Positions 46,201-54,100 of a stretch of 64,000 bases of DNA are shown here, piece by piece. Within the stretch, counting starts at the first letter, position 1, and each line of letters starts with the position of its first letter. A model generated the notes under the pieces. It made no database searches, had not been told where the DNA came from, and was given only the letters and a program-made list of their open reading frames with translations. A program made the translations under genes and the position numbers. The DNA is from Bdellovibrio sp. (lineage in GTDB: Bacteria; Bdellovibrionota; Bacteriovoracia; Bacteriovoracales; Bacteriovoracaceae). The stretch lies in assembly GCA_016187935.1 (NCBI GenBank), contig JACPIU010000037.1, positions 62,001-126,000 on the forward strand, read 5' to 3'.

Positions 46201-46383
46201 TTTCTCTCGCAGCAACAGCCAAAGCGTCGCAACGATAGCAATCATAACTCCACCAGATTCAAGCATCGAATGCAACGGTAATGGTTCTACAGACCCATTC
46301 GCAAACACTTCAGATGTCAGGTAATAGGCCAAAGAAAAGAAAACAGCGGAATAGGCCAAGGCAGAGACGCGATTGAAGTCCAT
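43207..46383 (-). CDS. Hybrid sensor histidine kinase with integral-membrane sensor, three PAS domains and receiver
   Basis: A 1058-residue inner-membrane kinase. About eight helices (10-245, MASE3-like judging from the DGFHASVS region) are followed by a coiled coil (250-290) and three PAS/PAC units ending in DITELKR, DISERKR and DITERKM (about 295-425, 425-545, 545-665). Then come the HisKA domain with H694 in LSHELRTP, the HATPase (NLLSNAIKFTPPGG, DTGKGIS, GGLGLGL) and a C-terminal receiver (about 935-1055) with VDDE, the phospho-Asp in VSDIAMP and LAKPVD. It has no adjacent output regulator, so the receiver may signal to an unlinked protein. Clear GAGGAGG Shine-Dalgarno. By eye it is more GC-rich than its neighbours. 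Confidence 0.93.
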   Translation of the reverse strand: MDFNRVSALAYSAVFFSLAYYLTSEVFANGSVEPLPLHSMLESGGVMIAIVATLWLLLREKDSALSAVPVAIGFLGMAILDGFHASVSPGDTFIFLRSAANLFGSIGFLLAWIPEKVRRPVLFWTRLLPIGVAILCFVFGGQILRYPDVVPVMINAGKFSPIARTLNYISGALFLLSVPRFAINFYRTKQLEPLLFACLGLIFGLASVIFSHSVLWNNVWWTWHGLRLTAYAAVLCLINFEYRGLLAGLRLSLVERSRVELELRNLNAQLEQRVAERTRELNVEFHQRKYAQESLSRSQENLVRAQAIARIGNWERDLSTNSFVLSDEMYRIIGMEPGDPKGTYENFLAAVHPEDRESVKKRTEEAIRDGKPYALEFRLHREKDGDDVIIRSKATMVYDKQGKPLRFVGTAQDITELKRAKERLRFTQFTVDHSADFIFWIDRTGHFLYANAAACQHLGYTQEELLHLTVADINPLYPREAWKPHWDKLKEEKVFRFETLHQGRTGKPYPVEVTANFMAYGNREIICSFARDISERKRVEEALAESQAKLRAIIEAEPECVKLLDAQGGLLEMNQAGLRIIEADDLDQVRGQCVYPIVVERNRSAFVALTNRVFEGQSGTMDYEIIGLKGGRRWLSTSAVPLYDQHNRSEISALLAITRDITERKMHEKELQEAKEEAEKANHTKDLFLATLSHELRTPLTAILSWAQMLKMGRLDPSKTEIGLQAIEDSARSQNQLISDLLDISRISAGKIALDIQETELTDIVRQAIETVRIVAEKQSLDLITQLGPMPIFVLGDAGRLKQIVWNLLSNAIKFTPPGGRIEVLLGICEEPSGHKAQICIRDTGKGISADFLPHIFEPFSQADSSSVRTHGGLGLGLALVHNLLELQSGSIEAQSEGEGKGATFTVSLPLGSAGRFLKPEPAMLPANRSDLSGISVLFVDDEASMLQSIKELLSSFGAKVSVASSVPEALVEFERSRPDVIVSDIAMPNEDGYSLIRKIRNLGHQKGGDTPAVALTAFANSQSRELALTAGYHMHLAKPVDSDELVRTILSAKKAIL

Positions 46384-46442
46384 TATTACGCCTCCTCTTG
46401 ATTCCTGATAACAGGCATCATCATCGCACCAGCTTTAATAAG

Positions 46443-47339
46443 TCAAACCGCAATCATTTGTTGCTCTTTGATGTGGTCAATACATTTGCGGAAATCATCA
46501 TCCAACTTATCATGCTGCAAACTGATCAACCATGATTTTACCTGGAGGTCAAGATGGATACCTATTTGTAACAATTGACCGGAAGCAATTGAATCTTTTA
46601 CAAATTCAAGAGGTATGGCAACAATACCTTGACCATCTTCTGCAAATAATTTTAACGGTCCGACATCATCAAACTCCCCCACAATTTTAGGTGAGACCCG
46701 GTTGGCCTTGAAATATTTGTCGACAACCTGTTGTATTTGGGACCCTTCTGTATGAACACAAAAAGGAACACCGTTTAATGAATGTGGAAAAGCAGTCGCC
46801 AGATGAGCAAACTTCTTATGGCCCACAAAGGCCAGTTGCTTTTTTCCCAATTCTCTATTCTTGAGATTATATGATTCATGAAGAATTGGTCTGTCGGATA
46901 AAATGGCATCAATCGCTTTTGATGCTAATTCGTTGAGAAGATTAGATAAGCAATCTTGTTTGGACATTATGAATGCCTGGTTTTGGTCTAAAAGATAACG
47001 AAAGATCAGATAAATATCACTTCTCATAAAGCATGGCACAAAGCCAATTCTTACAACTTGAACCCTTTGCATACAACGCTGTTTCACACACAATGTCAGC
47101 TCATCTCGCAATCTAAATATTTCGGTTGCGTAGGTTAAAACTTTTTTCCCTGTTTCATTTAGTCTCAATTTCTTCGAGACCCTTTCAAAAAGATTCTCTC
47201 CGATAAAATACTCTAATTCTTTAAGCTGATTACTCAAAGTTGACTGCGTCAGCGATAGTTTTTGGCAAGCGTTGCGAATAGAGCCTTCAGAGGCAATGGT
47301 ATAGAAATAAAAGAGGTGATTTAAATTCAAATGTTGCAT
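46443..47339 (-). CDS. LysR-family transcriptional regulator
   Basis: A 298-residue regulator with an N-terminal winged helix (about 3-62; LNHLFYFYTIASEGSIRNAC and the recognition helix LTQSTLSNQLKELE) and a substrate-binding-like effector domain from about 92 to 295. The start LNHLFYFYTIA recalls the NhaR branch, but the ligand is unknown. No Shine-Dalgarno seen. It lies 24 nt downstream of the Crp/Fnr gene on the same strand, so the two may be co-transcribed. Confidence 0.9.
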   Translation of the reverse strand: MQHLNLNHLFYFYTIASEGSIRNACQKLSLTQSTLSNQLKELEYFIGENLFERVSKKLRLNETGKKVLTYATEIFRLRDELTLCVKQRCMQRVQVVRIGFVPCFMRSDIYLIFRYLLDQNQAFIMSKQDCLSNLLNELASKAIDAILSDRPILHESYNLKNRELGKKQLAFVGHKKFAHLATAFPHSLNGVPFCVHTEGSQIQQVVDKYFKANRVSPKIVGEFDDVGPLKLFAEDGQGIVAIPLEFVKDSIASGQLLQIGIHLDLQVKSWLISLQHDKLDDDFRKCIDHIKEQQMIAV

Positions 47340-47363
47340 ATTGAAAATTCAATCAACAAGTTT

Positions 47364-48104
47364 TTAAACAACGGCGCCCGTACAATATTGAAGTTCCTTG
47401 TTGTCGGTTACTAGGATAACGTTATTCATCAATTTAATCATTCCTTCCTTTTGAAACTCAGATAATGTTCTGATAAATGTTTCATTGGCCATCCCCGCCA
47501 ATGAGGAAAGTTCGATTCGCGACAACATAAGGGGGATATTGGTCTTGTTTACACCGACTTCCTTGCCGTAGCTGCTGGCCAGATTGAGCAGCGTTTCTGC
47601 CACCCGTTCACGAACAGATTTCTTGGAAAGACTCAGAATTCTAACTTCGTCCCTCTCGATATTAAATTGATACTTTGAAATGATATTCGTGGCCAATTGC
47701 GGGTATTTTTTTAAAAGTCCCAAGATAAAAGATTTATCGTAGAAATACAGGGTGGAGTCTTGGACGGCGACAAGAGAATAGGTCGCTCGCGCGATTGAAT
47801 TTGAAAGGATGGCCTGACCTCCAAAAAAATCTCCATTCTCCGACAGTGAGATAATGGTCTCTTCTCCATTATCAAGGCTTTTAACCCTTTTCACTGTTCC
47901 GCTTTGGATGCAATAAATGCCAAAGAGGGGCGAGCCCTGAAAAAAGATTGTCTGGCCTTTTTTGTAGTTATTTTGAATCTTTGCACGATCAATTTCCTCA
48001 ATGGTCGCGCGGGGAAGATCATTAAAGATAGAATTACTTTTCAAAAGTTGAAATCGATCAGCTCCAAGTTCATTTAAAATACACATCCGGCCCCCGTGAC
48101 ACAT
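47364..48104 (-). CDS. Crp/Fnr-family transcriptional regulator
   Basis: A 246-residue regulator: cyclic-nucleotide-binding beta-roll (about 25-150, KKGQTIFFQGSPLFGIYCIQSG, ENGDFFGG) then a winged helix (about 165-235) with recognition helix NETFIRTLSEFQ keeping the Glu and Arg that contact the GA/TC half-site core. The FNR cysteine cluster is absent, so it is not an iron-sulfur FNR. A later start (codon 7, ATG at 48086) has a GGGGG purine run and may be the true one. A similar protein is encoded at 60643-61374. Confidence 0.9.
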   Translation of the reverse strand: MCHGGRMCILNELGADRFQLLKSNSIFNDLPRATIEEIDRAKIQNNYKKGQTIFFQGSPLFGIYCIQSGTVKRVKSLDNGEETIISLSENGDFFGGQAILSNSIARATYSLVAVQDSTLYFYDKSFILGLLKKYPQLATNIISKYQFNIERDEVRILSLSKKSVRERVAETLLNLASSYGKEVGVNKTNIPLMLSRIELSSLAGMANETFIRTLSEFQKEGMIKLMNNVILVTDNKELQYCTGAVV

Positions 48105-48220
48105 GCTCTTACATTAAAAAGCGTGAATTGCTAGTTGCGAAATCTTTAAGTGGGCCGGTTTTACTCAGATCAAGAGCACGTGTCTATAGGGTAAATCCCC
48201 CATAGGTATTGGCTCCTTGC

Positions 48221-48234
48221 TTGATCAAAATCAA
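48221..48234. promoter_or_regulatory. Perfect FNR-type box (TTGAT-N4-ATCAA)
   Basis: TTGAT CAAA ATCAA matches the FNR/DNR consensus exactly. It lies between the divergent Crp/Fnr gene and the histidine kinase, 17 bp before the kinase ATG. A weaker copy TTTAC-TCAG-ATCAA is at 48160-48173. A TATAGA at 48239-48244 would give a leaderless kinase transcript with the box over the spacer/-35, a repressing position. Function is inference. Confidence 0.55.
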
Positions 48235-48251
48235 CATTATAGAATTCAGCT

Positions 48252-49067
48252 ATGAAAACTTCACGCAGGATAAGTTCAAAACGTCATCAGTCCATCCAAA
48301 AGAAATTAAAGCTTGAAGTAGATCAAGGTAAAAAGCTTCGTCATGATCTGAAAGAATGCAAACTCCATTATACTCGTTTGGCAAAAGAATTCCATGGTAC
48401 AAAAAAACAATCGGCAAAATTGTCTGAGCTACTTTTACTCCAGCAAGAAGGTGAGAGGAAAGACATCAGTCGCAAGCTTCATGACGAAATTGCCCAAATC
48501 TTGACTGCCGTAAATTTTAAACTATCTATCCTTAGTAGAACGACCATGAATCGTGGACCTGAGCTGAGAGAGAAAATAATCGATGCTCAACAAATGGTGG
48601 AAAAAGCGGTCGACAAGATTAATGATTTCGCACGCGAACTCCATCCCATGATTTTGGATGATTTAGGGCTTGCAGTGGCCCTTGAGTCTTATATTAAAGA
48701 ATTTATGAAGCAGACCAAGATTCAGGTAAAGCTCACAACCTTGATTGATATTTCTGAATTAAGTGATGTTAACAAAACTGTTTTGTTTCGGGTGGCCCAA
48801 GAGTCTCTCACTAATATCGCAAAACATTCAAAAGCAAGTAGCGCATCGATTACAATTCGTAAAATTAAAAATAATGTTCAAATGGTCGTCCGGGATAATG
48901 GCATCTCATTTCAAGTAAAAAATTTGCACCTTATTGAGAAGGATAAGTACATTGGATTAATTGCAATGGAAGAACGGGTCAAGATGGTCGATGGAGTTTT
49001 TGCAATTACTTCATCTCCGGGGAAAGGAACCCTCATCAAGGTACAAATTCCTATCCTGAGAGTTTAA
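48252..49067 (+). CDS. Soluble NarL-type (HisKA_3) sensor histidine kinase
   Basis: A 271-residue cytoplasmic kinase without membrane segment or recognised sensor domain. A basic coiled-coil N-terminus (1-60) is followed by the HisKA_3 phospho-acceptor H77 in RKLHDEIAQ and a HATPase with QESLTNIAKHS (N box), VVRDNG and GLIAMEERVKMVDG near 235. It pairs with the response regulator starting 3 nt later. Its sensor input is unknown; the coiled coil may dock to another protein. No Shine-Dalgarno at the ATG. Confidence 0.92.
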   Translation: MKTSRRISSKRHQSIQKKLKLEVDQGKKLRHDLKECKLHYTRLAKEFHGTKKQSAKLSELLLLQQEGERKDISRKLHDEIAQILTAVNFKLSILSRTTMNRGPELREKIIDAQQMVEKAVDKINDFARELHPMILDDLGLAVALESYIKEFMKQTKIQVKLTTLIDISELSDVNKTVLFRVAQESLTNIAKHSKASSASITIRKIKNNVQMVVRDNGISFQVKNLHLIEKDKYIGLIAMEERVKMVDGVFAITSSPGKGTLIKVQIPILRV

Positions 49068-49070
49068 AGA

Positions 49071-49736
49071 ATGAAATTAAAAAAAATATCTGTCTTTTTA
49101 TCGGAAGATCATTTAATCGTGCGCAAGGGACTCAAGGCATTGATAGAACTTGAAGAGGACATGATTGTTGTCGGCGAAGCCGACAATGGCCTGGAGGCCG
49201 TCAAAATGGTGAAGAGTCTTGATCCTTTGATCGTTGTTATGGACATTGGCTTACCTAAATTGAATGGGATCGAAGCATCACGACAGATTCTCAAAGATAA
49301 CCCCCTTACTAAAATACTGATTCTTTCTGCCTATGCTGATGATGGATACATTGAAAAAATGAGTTCAATAGGAGTGTCAGGATTCCTGATAAAACAATGC
49401 GCTCCCAATATACTGATCGAAGCGATTCGAGAAATTTCTAAAGGAAATGTTTTTTTCAGCCCATTGATTTCAGATCGCCTCAAACATTTGAATAAAAAAC
49501 AAAAACAGAAAATTAACGCCTTAAGTGAACGAGAATTACAGGTTCTCCAACTCATCACAGAAGGAAAGAGCAATAAAGAAATCGCCTTCGAACTTGAGAT
49601 TAGTATTAAGACGATTGAAAAGCACCGCCAGAGTATAATGAAAAAACTTGCTATTCACGATATAGCTGGACTAACTCGCTATGCCATTGCCGAAGGTATT
49701 ATTGAGTGCAAATGCCCACAAAAAATCAATGAATAA
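49071..49736 (+). CDS. NarL/FixJ-type response regulator
   Basis: A 221-residue regulator. The receiver (about 5-125) has phospho-acceptor D58 in VVMDIGLPKLNG and the conserved Lys in FLIKQC. A LuxR-type helix-turn-helix occupies about 150-212 (LSERELQVLQLITEGKSNKEIA and SIKTIEKHRQSIMKKL). It is the partner of the kinase directly upstream (3 nt gap). The C-terminal ECKCPQK carries two cysteines, which is unusual for this family. Targets are unknown. Confidence 0.94.
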   Translation: MKLKKISVFLSEDHLIVRKGLKALIELEEDMIVVGEADNGLEAVKMVKSLDPLIVVMDIGLPKLNGIEASRQILKDNPLTKILILSAYADDGYIEKMSSIGVSGFLIKQCAPNILIEAIREISKGNVFFSPLISDRLKHLNKKQKQKINALSERELQVLQLITEGKSNKEIAFELEISIKTIEKHRQSIMKKLAIHDIAGLTRYAIAEGIIECKCPQKINE

Positions 49737-49746
49737 AGCGAAATAT

Positions 49747-50130
49747 TTAGACTCGATACCGAGCTGATATATTTGAAAGCTCATTCAGATCAAAAGGTTT
49801 TCTCACAAACCCGGTGATCTTCAAATTAAGCACATGGGTATCGGCATCAGCGGTCATGACAAAAATCGGTGTATCCGCAAAGATTTTTGGATGCTTTCGC
49901 TTTAGTTCCAAAAGGAATGCCGGCCCATTCATCACGGGCATGCTGAAATCAGTAAGAATTACACCAGGCCTGGGAGTAGAATCCCTCTCAAGCAGCTCTA
50001 TCGCCTCCTGCCCATGACATGCCAGCAATACAGGATACCCCTCACTTTTGAAAAACTCGTAAAGCATGGAACGGATTTCGAAATGATCTTCCACAATGAG
50101 AATAGGTTTACAAACAGTGCTGGTTTCCAT
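49747..50130 (-). CDS. Single-domain response regulator (receiver only)
   Basis: A 127-residue CheY-like receiver without output domain. E14-D15 (IVEDH), D61 in ILTDFSMPVMNG and K111 in VRKPFD are present. It may be a phosphate shuttle or a diffusible partner of the hybrid kinase at 43207; that is inference. Convergent with the NarL-type regulator and 10 nt from it. No Shine-Dalgarno seen. Confidence 0.9.
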   Translation of the reverse strand: METSTVCKPILIVEDHFEIRSMLYEFFKSEGYPVLLACHGQEAIELLERDSTPRPGVILTDFSMPVMNGPAFLLELKRKHPKIFADTPIFVMTADADTHVLNLKITGFVRKPFDLNELSNISARYRV

Positions 50131-50361
50131 AGGGAGATTCTAACATGAAAACAATAAGACCTTGTGAAAACCGACTTGATTCAATTCGGCGATCGTAAAG
50201 AGGAATCTGTCTACTTCTTTCACATTTTCTTCCAAATTTTAGACGGCCCCGCCCAAACATGGCTATAAGTATCTGATTTCATGATAGCTAAAATGAAAAA
50301 AGTTGGCCTCGTTTTGGCATCCTCAGATTTGTAGGTCAATTTTTTGTAGGGGTTTGTTTTC

Positions 50362-51051
50362 ATGAAAAATTTATTTTTAGTGCTAATGCTCAGCATACTT
50401 TTTACTACTCAAATTTTAGCTGATGACCAAGGTCATTGTCTTGGACACCAGAACTCAGCAACTGACGCCACCCCTAACGATATCGAAATGATGTCTGAAG
50501 CCACTGACCATATCAATGCCATTATGACCGATTCTGACGGCGCATCCGAGGATGGAGCTGAAGAAGTGAGGAGGTTTGAGCTCTTTCGCTTTGAGAAAGA
50601 TTACAATGCCAAGAATATTCTCAGCTATGGGATAAAAGTGAATACCCCTTCCTGCACCATCGCTCATAAAACTACCGGTGCTCCCGATTTCAGCAACTAC
50701 TGGATCATGGGTGAAGAGCGCGGACAGGCCCAAAAGATGACTAAAAGTGATCTTAAAAAACTCGGGCCTATTGTTCTGTCCCATGATGAACATACTGTAA
50801 ACTTTAAGATGAATGCCTTCGCAGATGTCCCCATTAAGAAAAAAGAAATTACAGTCGAGGCCAAGATCGTTGACGGAAAATGCAAAGTTACCGGAAGCGT
50901 ACAACTCGATAATGGGCATAGAGTTGATTTGAGCAAAATTTTCGCAAAGATTAGCACTTTTGCAGGAATTCCGACGGGCGTCGACTATCTCGACGTCGAG
51001 GGTCTAGATCGCACCACGGGTGCAAGAATCAATGTTCGTTTTGATCAATAA
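50362..51051 (+). CDS. Hypothetical exported protein
   Basis: A 229-residue protein with signal peptide ending ILA (about 20), then an acidic segment (DATPNDIEMMSEATDHINAI) and a beta-rich remainder. Cysteines occur in GHCLGH, TPSCTIA and GKCKVT. No family recognised. Its stop is 81 nt before the alpha-2-macroglobulin start on the same strand, so co-transcription is possible. Confidence 0.72.
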   Translation: MKNLFLVLMLSILFTTQILADDQGHCLGHQNSATDATPNDIEMMSEATDHINAIMTDSDGASEDGAEEVRRFELFRFEKDYNAKNILSYGIKVNTPSCTIAHKTTGAPDFSNYWIMGEERGQAQKMTKSDLKKLGPIVLSHDEHTVNFKMNAFADVPIKKKEITVEAKIVDGKCKVTGSVQLDNGHRVDLSKIFAKISTFAGIPTGVDYLDVEGLDRTTGARINVRFDQ

Positions 51052-51132
51052 TTTCCTATATCCAAACTATGTCTTTCTTCCAGATCTAGCTATATACTTA
51101 CCTGCATAATTTTCCCATGGTAGGTATTGTTT

Positions 51133-54100
51133 ATGAAATTCTTGCCCGTTTTTCTTGCCTTGTATCTTTTTGGGGCGTTGGCCTTCTCCTCTACTTCAGA
51201 CTTGGAAACTATTTTATCCAAAATTAACGAGGCGGAAGTGAATAAGCTTCCACAAACGGCGCTTGATCTTGCCACAGAACTCGAAAAGAAGGCCAAAGCC
51301 GAGAAACACAAGGCGCTCTATATCCGCGCACTCGCCAAACGCATTCTCAATCAATCCCATATTCTCGGCAAGGCGCCCAAAGATAAAGTCAAAATCTTAC
51401 GGGAGGAAGTCGGTAAGGTATCTGAAGACGTGCGCCCACTGGTGAAGATTATTTTGGCCCATTGGTTTTGGCATTATTACGAGCAGAACCGTTATAAATT
51501 TTCAGCACGCACCCAAACGGCAGGTCTCCCCAGCGATGATTTCACCACTTGGGATTTAAATAAGATCTTCGCTGAAATACGCATCCTTTTTGAGGATGGT
51601 TTGAAAAATGCCGAGTATCTGAAAAAAGAAAAACTCGATGATTACGAGGGCCTGATTGAACGTGGGAGCGTGTTCCTCGATTCCTCTCCGACACTATATG
51701 AATTCGCACTACGAGAAATGATCACTTTTCTAACTTTTGGCACGTCAACACTCCCGGCACCGGAAGACAAGTTTGAGATAGATGCATCTTCTGATGCCTT
51801 TGCCCATCACAAGACCTTTCTGGCCTATAAACCACAGACCACCGATAAGGAATCGCCGCTCCTTCGTGGCTTTGAGGTCTATCAGGAATTAATGAATTAC
51901 TACCGTGAAAAGAAATTGCTGGAACAATATGTTGACGCCGATATAGCGCGGCTAAAATTTGTAAATGCTCAAGCTTCAGATGAGGGAAAGAGGGAAACCT
52001 TCCTGGCCCGACTCAAAGAAATTGAAGATGAATTTAAAAAAATCAGCGCTTCTACCCTTGCTTCCCATGAGATTGCCAAACAATACAACAGTGACCAAGA
52101 ATTTTTTACCGCCGTACAAGTTTGCGAGAAGGCCATTGAACTTCATCCTAACTCGGATGGGGCCAAGTTGTGCCAAGATCTTATCGGATCGATTAAGCAT
52201 CCTCTCTTCTCCGTCAAAACGGAAAATTCCATTAACAAATCCAATTCCACACTTATAGTAAAATATAAAAACATTAGGAAACTACATTTCCGCATCGTGC
52301 AAGATGACTGGAAAAACTACCTCCACAAAAAATGGAGGAGGCTGGATGATTCTCTTGAGCATAGCGATGTGGGCGAACTCCTGAAACGGAAACCTCTTCA
52401 AGAATGGACAATAGAACTGGCAGAAACTAAGGACTTCAAAGAAAGAGAGATCGAAGAGGCCATCCCCGATTTACCTTATGGTTATTACAAAATTTTCGCC
52501 TCCTCAGATCAGCAATTCTCCCCAAGCAACATCGGGAATCAGGAGCAACTTGCCTACACTTCCTTTTGGAAAACCGATACGCTGATCCTCGTGCGTGGGC
52601 AGGATAAAACAGTCTCTGGACTTATTATTGATGCCAGAACCGGCGCCCCATTGGAAAAAAAGACCATTTCCATTTACAAACGCAATAACAACAAAGAAGG
52701 GATCCATGAGAAAGTCGGCCATGTAACCTCTGATAAAAATGGTCTCTGGCAATACCGTCTTGAACCAAGCAGTAGTGATTGGAGCATGTATTTTCATGTT
52801 GAATCTCAAGATACTGGGGATACTGTTTATACTCAGTGGATCAATGTAAACTATCTACCTCAAAAAAGTGCTGACACCCATATTATCTTTTTTACCGACA
52901 GGGCCATTTATCGACCGGGACAACGTATTCACTTCAAAGGCATCTGTTATACATTTGATCAAAAGAGCGATGAGTATAATGTTTCTAAATGCAGTGACGT
53001 TTTAATCATTCTGCATGATTCAAACGAAAAAGAGATTTCAAAAGTTTTTAAGGACAGTAATGATTTCGGTTCATTCAGTGGTGATTTTATTGCACCCAAA
53101 AATACCCTTATGGGTCTCATGAGTATCAGGGCCCCCCAATATTCCGGGCAAACCTCCATCCGGGTCGAAGAATATAAACGCCCGAAGTTTGAGGTGACCC
53201 TTCAAGCTCCTGACAAACAGTACCGCCTTAATGACGTTATCACATTATCTGGCAAGGCCGAGAGTTACTCAGGTGCGCCCCTCAGTTCGGCGCGAGTCAA
53301 ATTCCGGATTTTGCGAGGGGTACGGCTTCCATGGTGGTGGTATTGGGCCAATCCCTATGCCGCTGAACAGGAGATCGCGCATGGACAGATCAAAACCAAT
53401 GACGGCGGTGAATTTTCTGTCGAGTTCCAGGCCAGACCCAACAATTCAGTCAATCCTAAATTCAAACCTTTTTTCACCTATCGCACTGAAGTGGATGTTG
53501 TTGATTCAACGGGTGAAACTCGCTCTGCCAATATCTCTATCAATGTTGGCCACGTCGCCATGCAGGCCCGCCCAAGCGTCGACGGATGGCTCCCGAATGA
53601 TCGGGACATCAAGATTCATATCTCCACCACGACCCTTGATAACAAACCTGCGAATGCCGACGGTACAGTAGAAATTTATGCACTCGATGGGCCAAAGGAT
53701 GTCCAAAGACGTCCAAGTTTTGGTCAGTATTATAATTGGTACTGGTACTGGGCCACAGAAACGAAAGCAAGTAATTCCAAAAAAGATCTCTCAAATATCG
53801 AAAATTGGGAGATCGGAAAAAGTATTACCTCATCAACGTTCGCTTCCAAGGAAGGAATGGCCGACATCAATTTTAAATTGGGTGAAGGTGCCTATTGTGC
53901 CATATTAAAAACTAAAGACCAGTTCGGAAGCGCTATTGATGAAAAGATTTTTTTCACCGTTTTTGGTGCCTCGAATAGCAAAAATTTTCTTGGCATCAAA
54001 TCGCAGAAGAATGATTTTACCGTAAAAGTTCCTTCTTTTTTCAGAATCCAAAAAACATCGCTCAAGGTAGGCGAAAAGTTGGAAGCAATTTTGGCCACAG

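Noticed and set aside
50455-50919. A 154-codon minus-strand frame
   Set aside because: Antisense to an exported protein with signal peptide and good context at 50362; no start signal.
53231-53671. A 146-codon + frame inside the alpha-2-macroglobulin gene
   Set aside because: Out-of-frame shadow of a clearly real protein; Arg/Ser/Pro-rich composition typical of a shifted frame.
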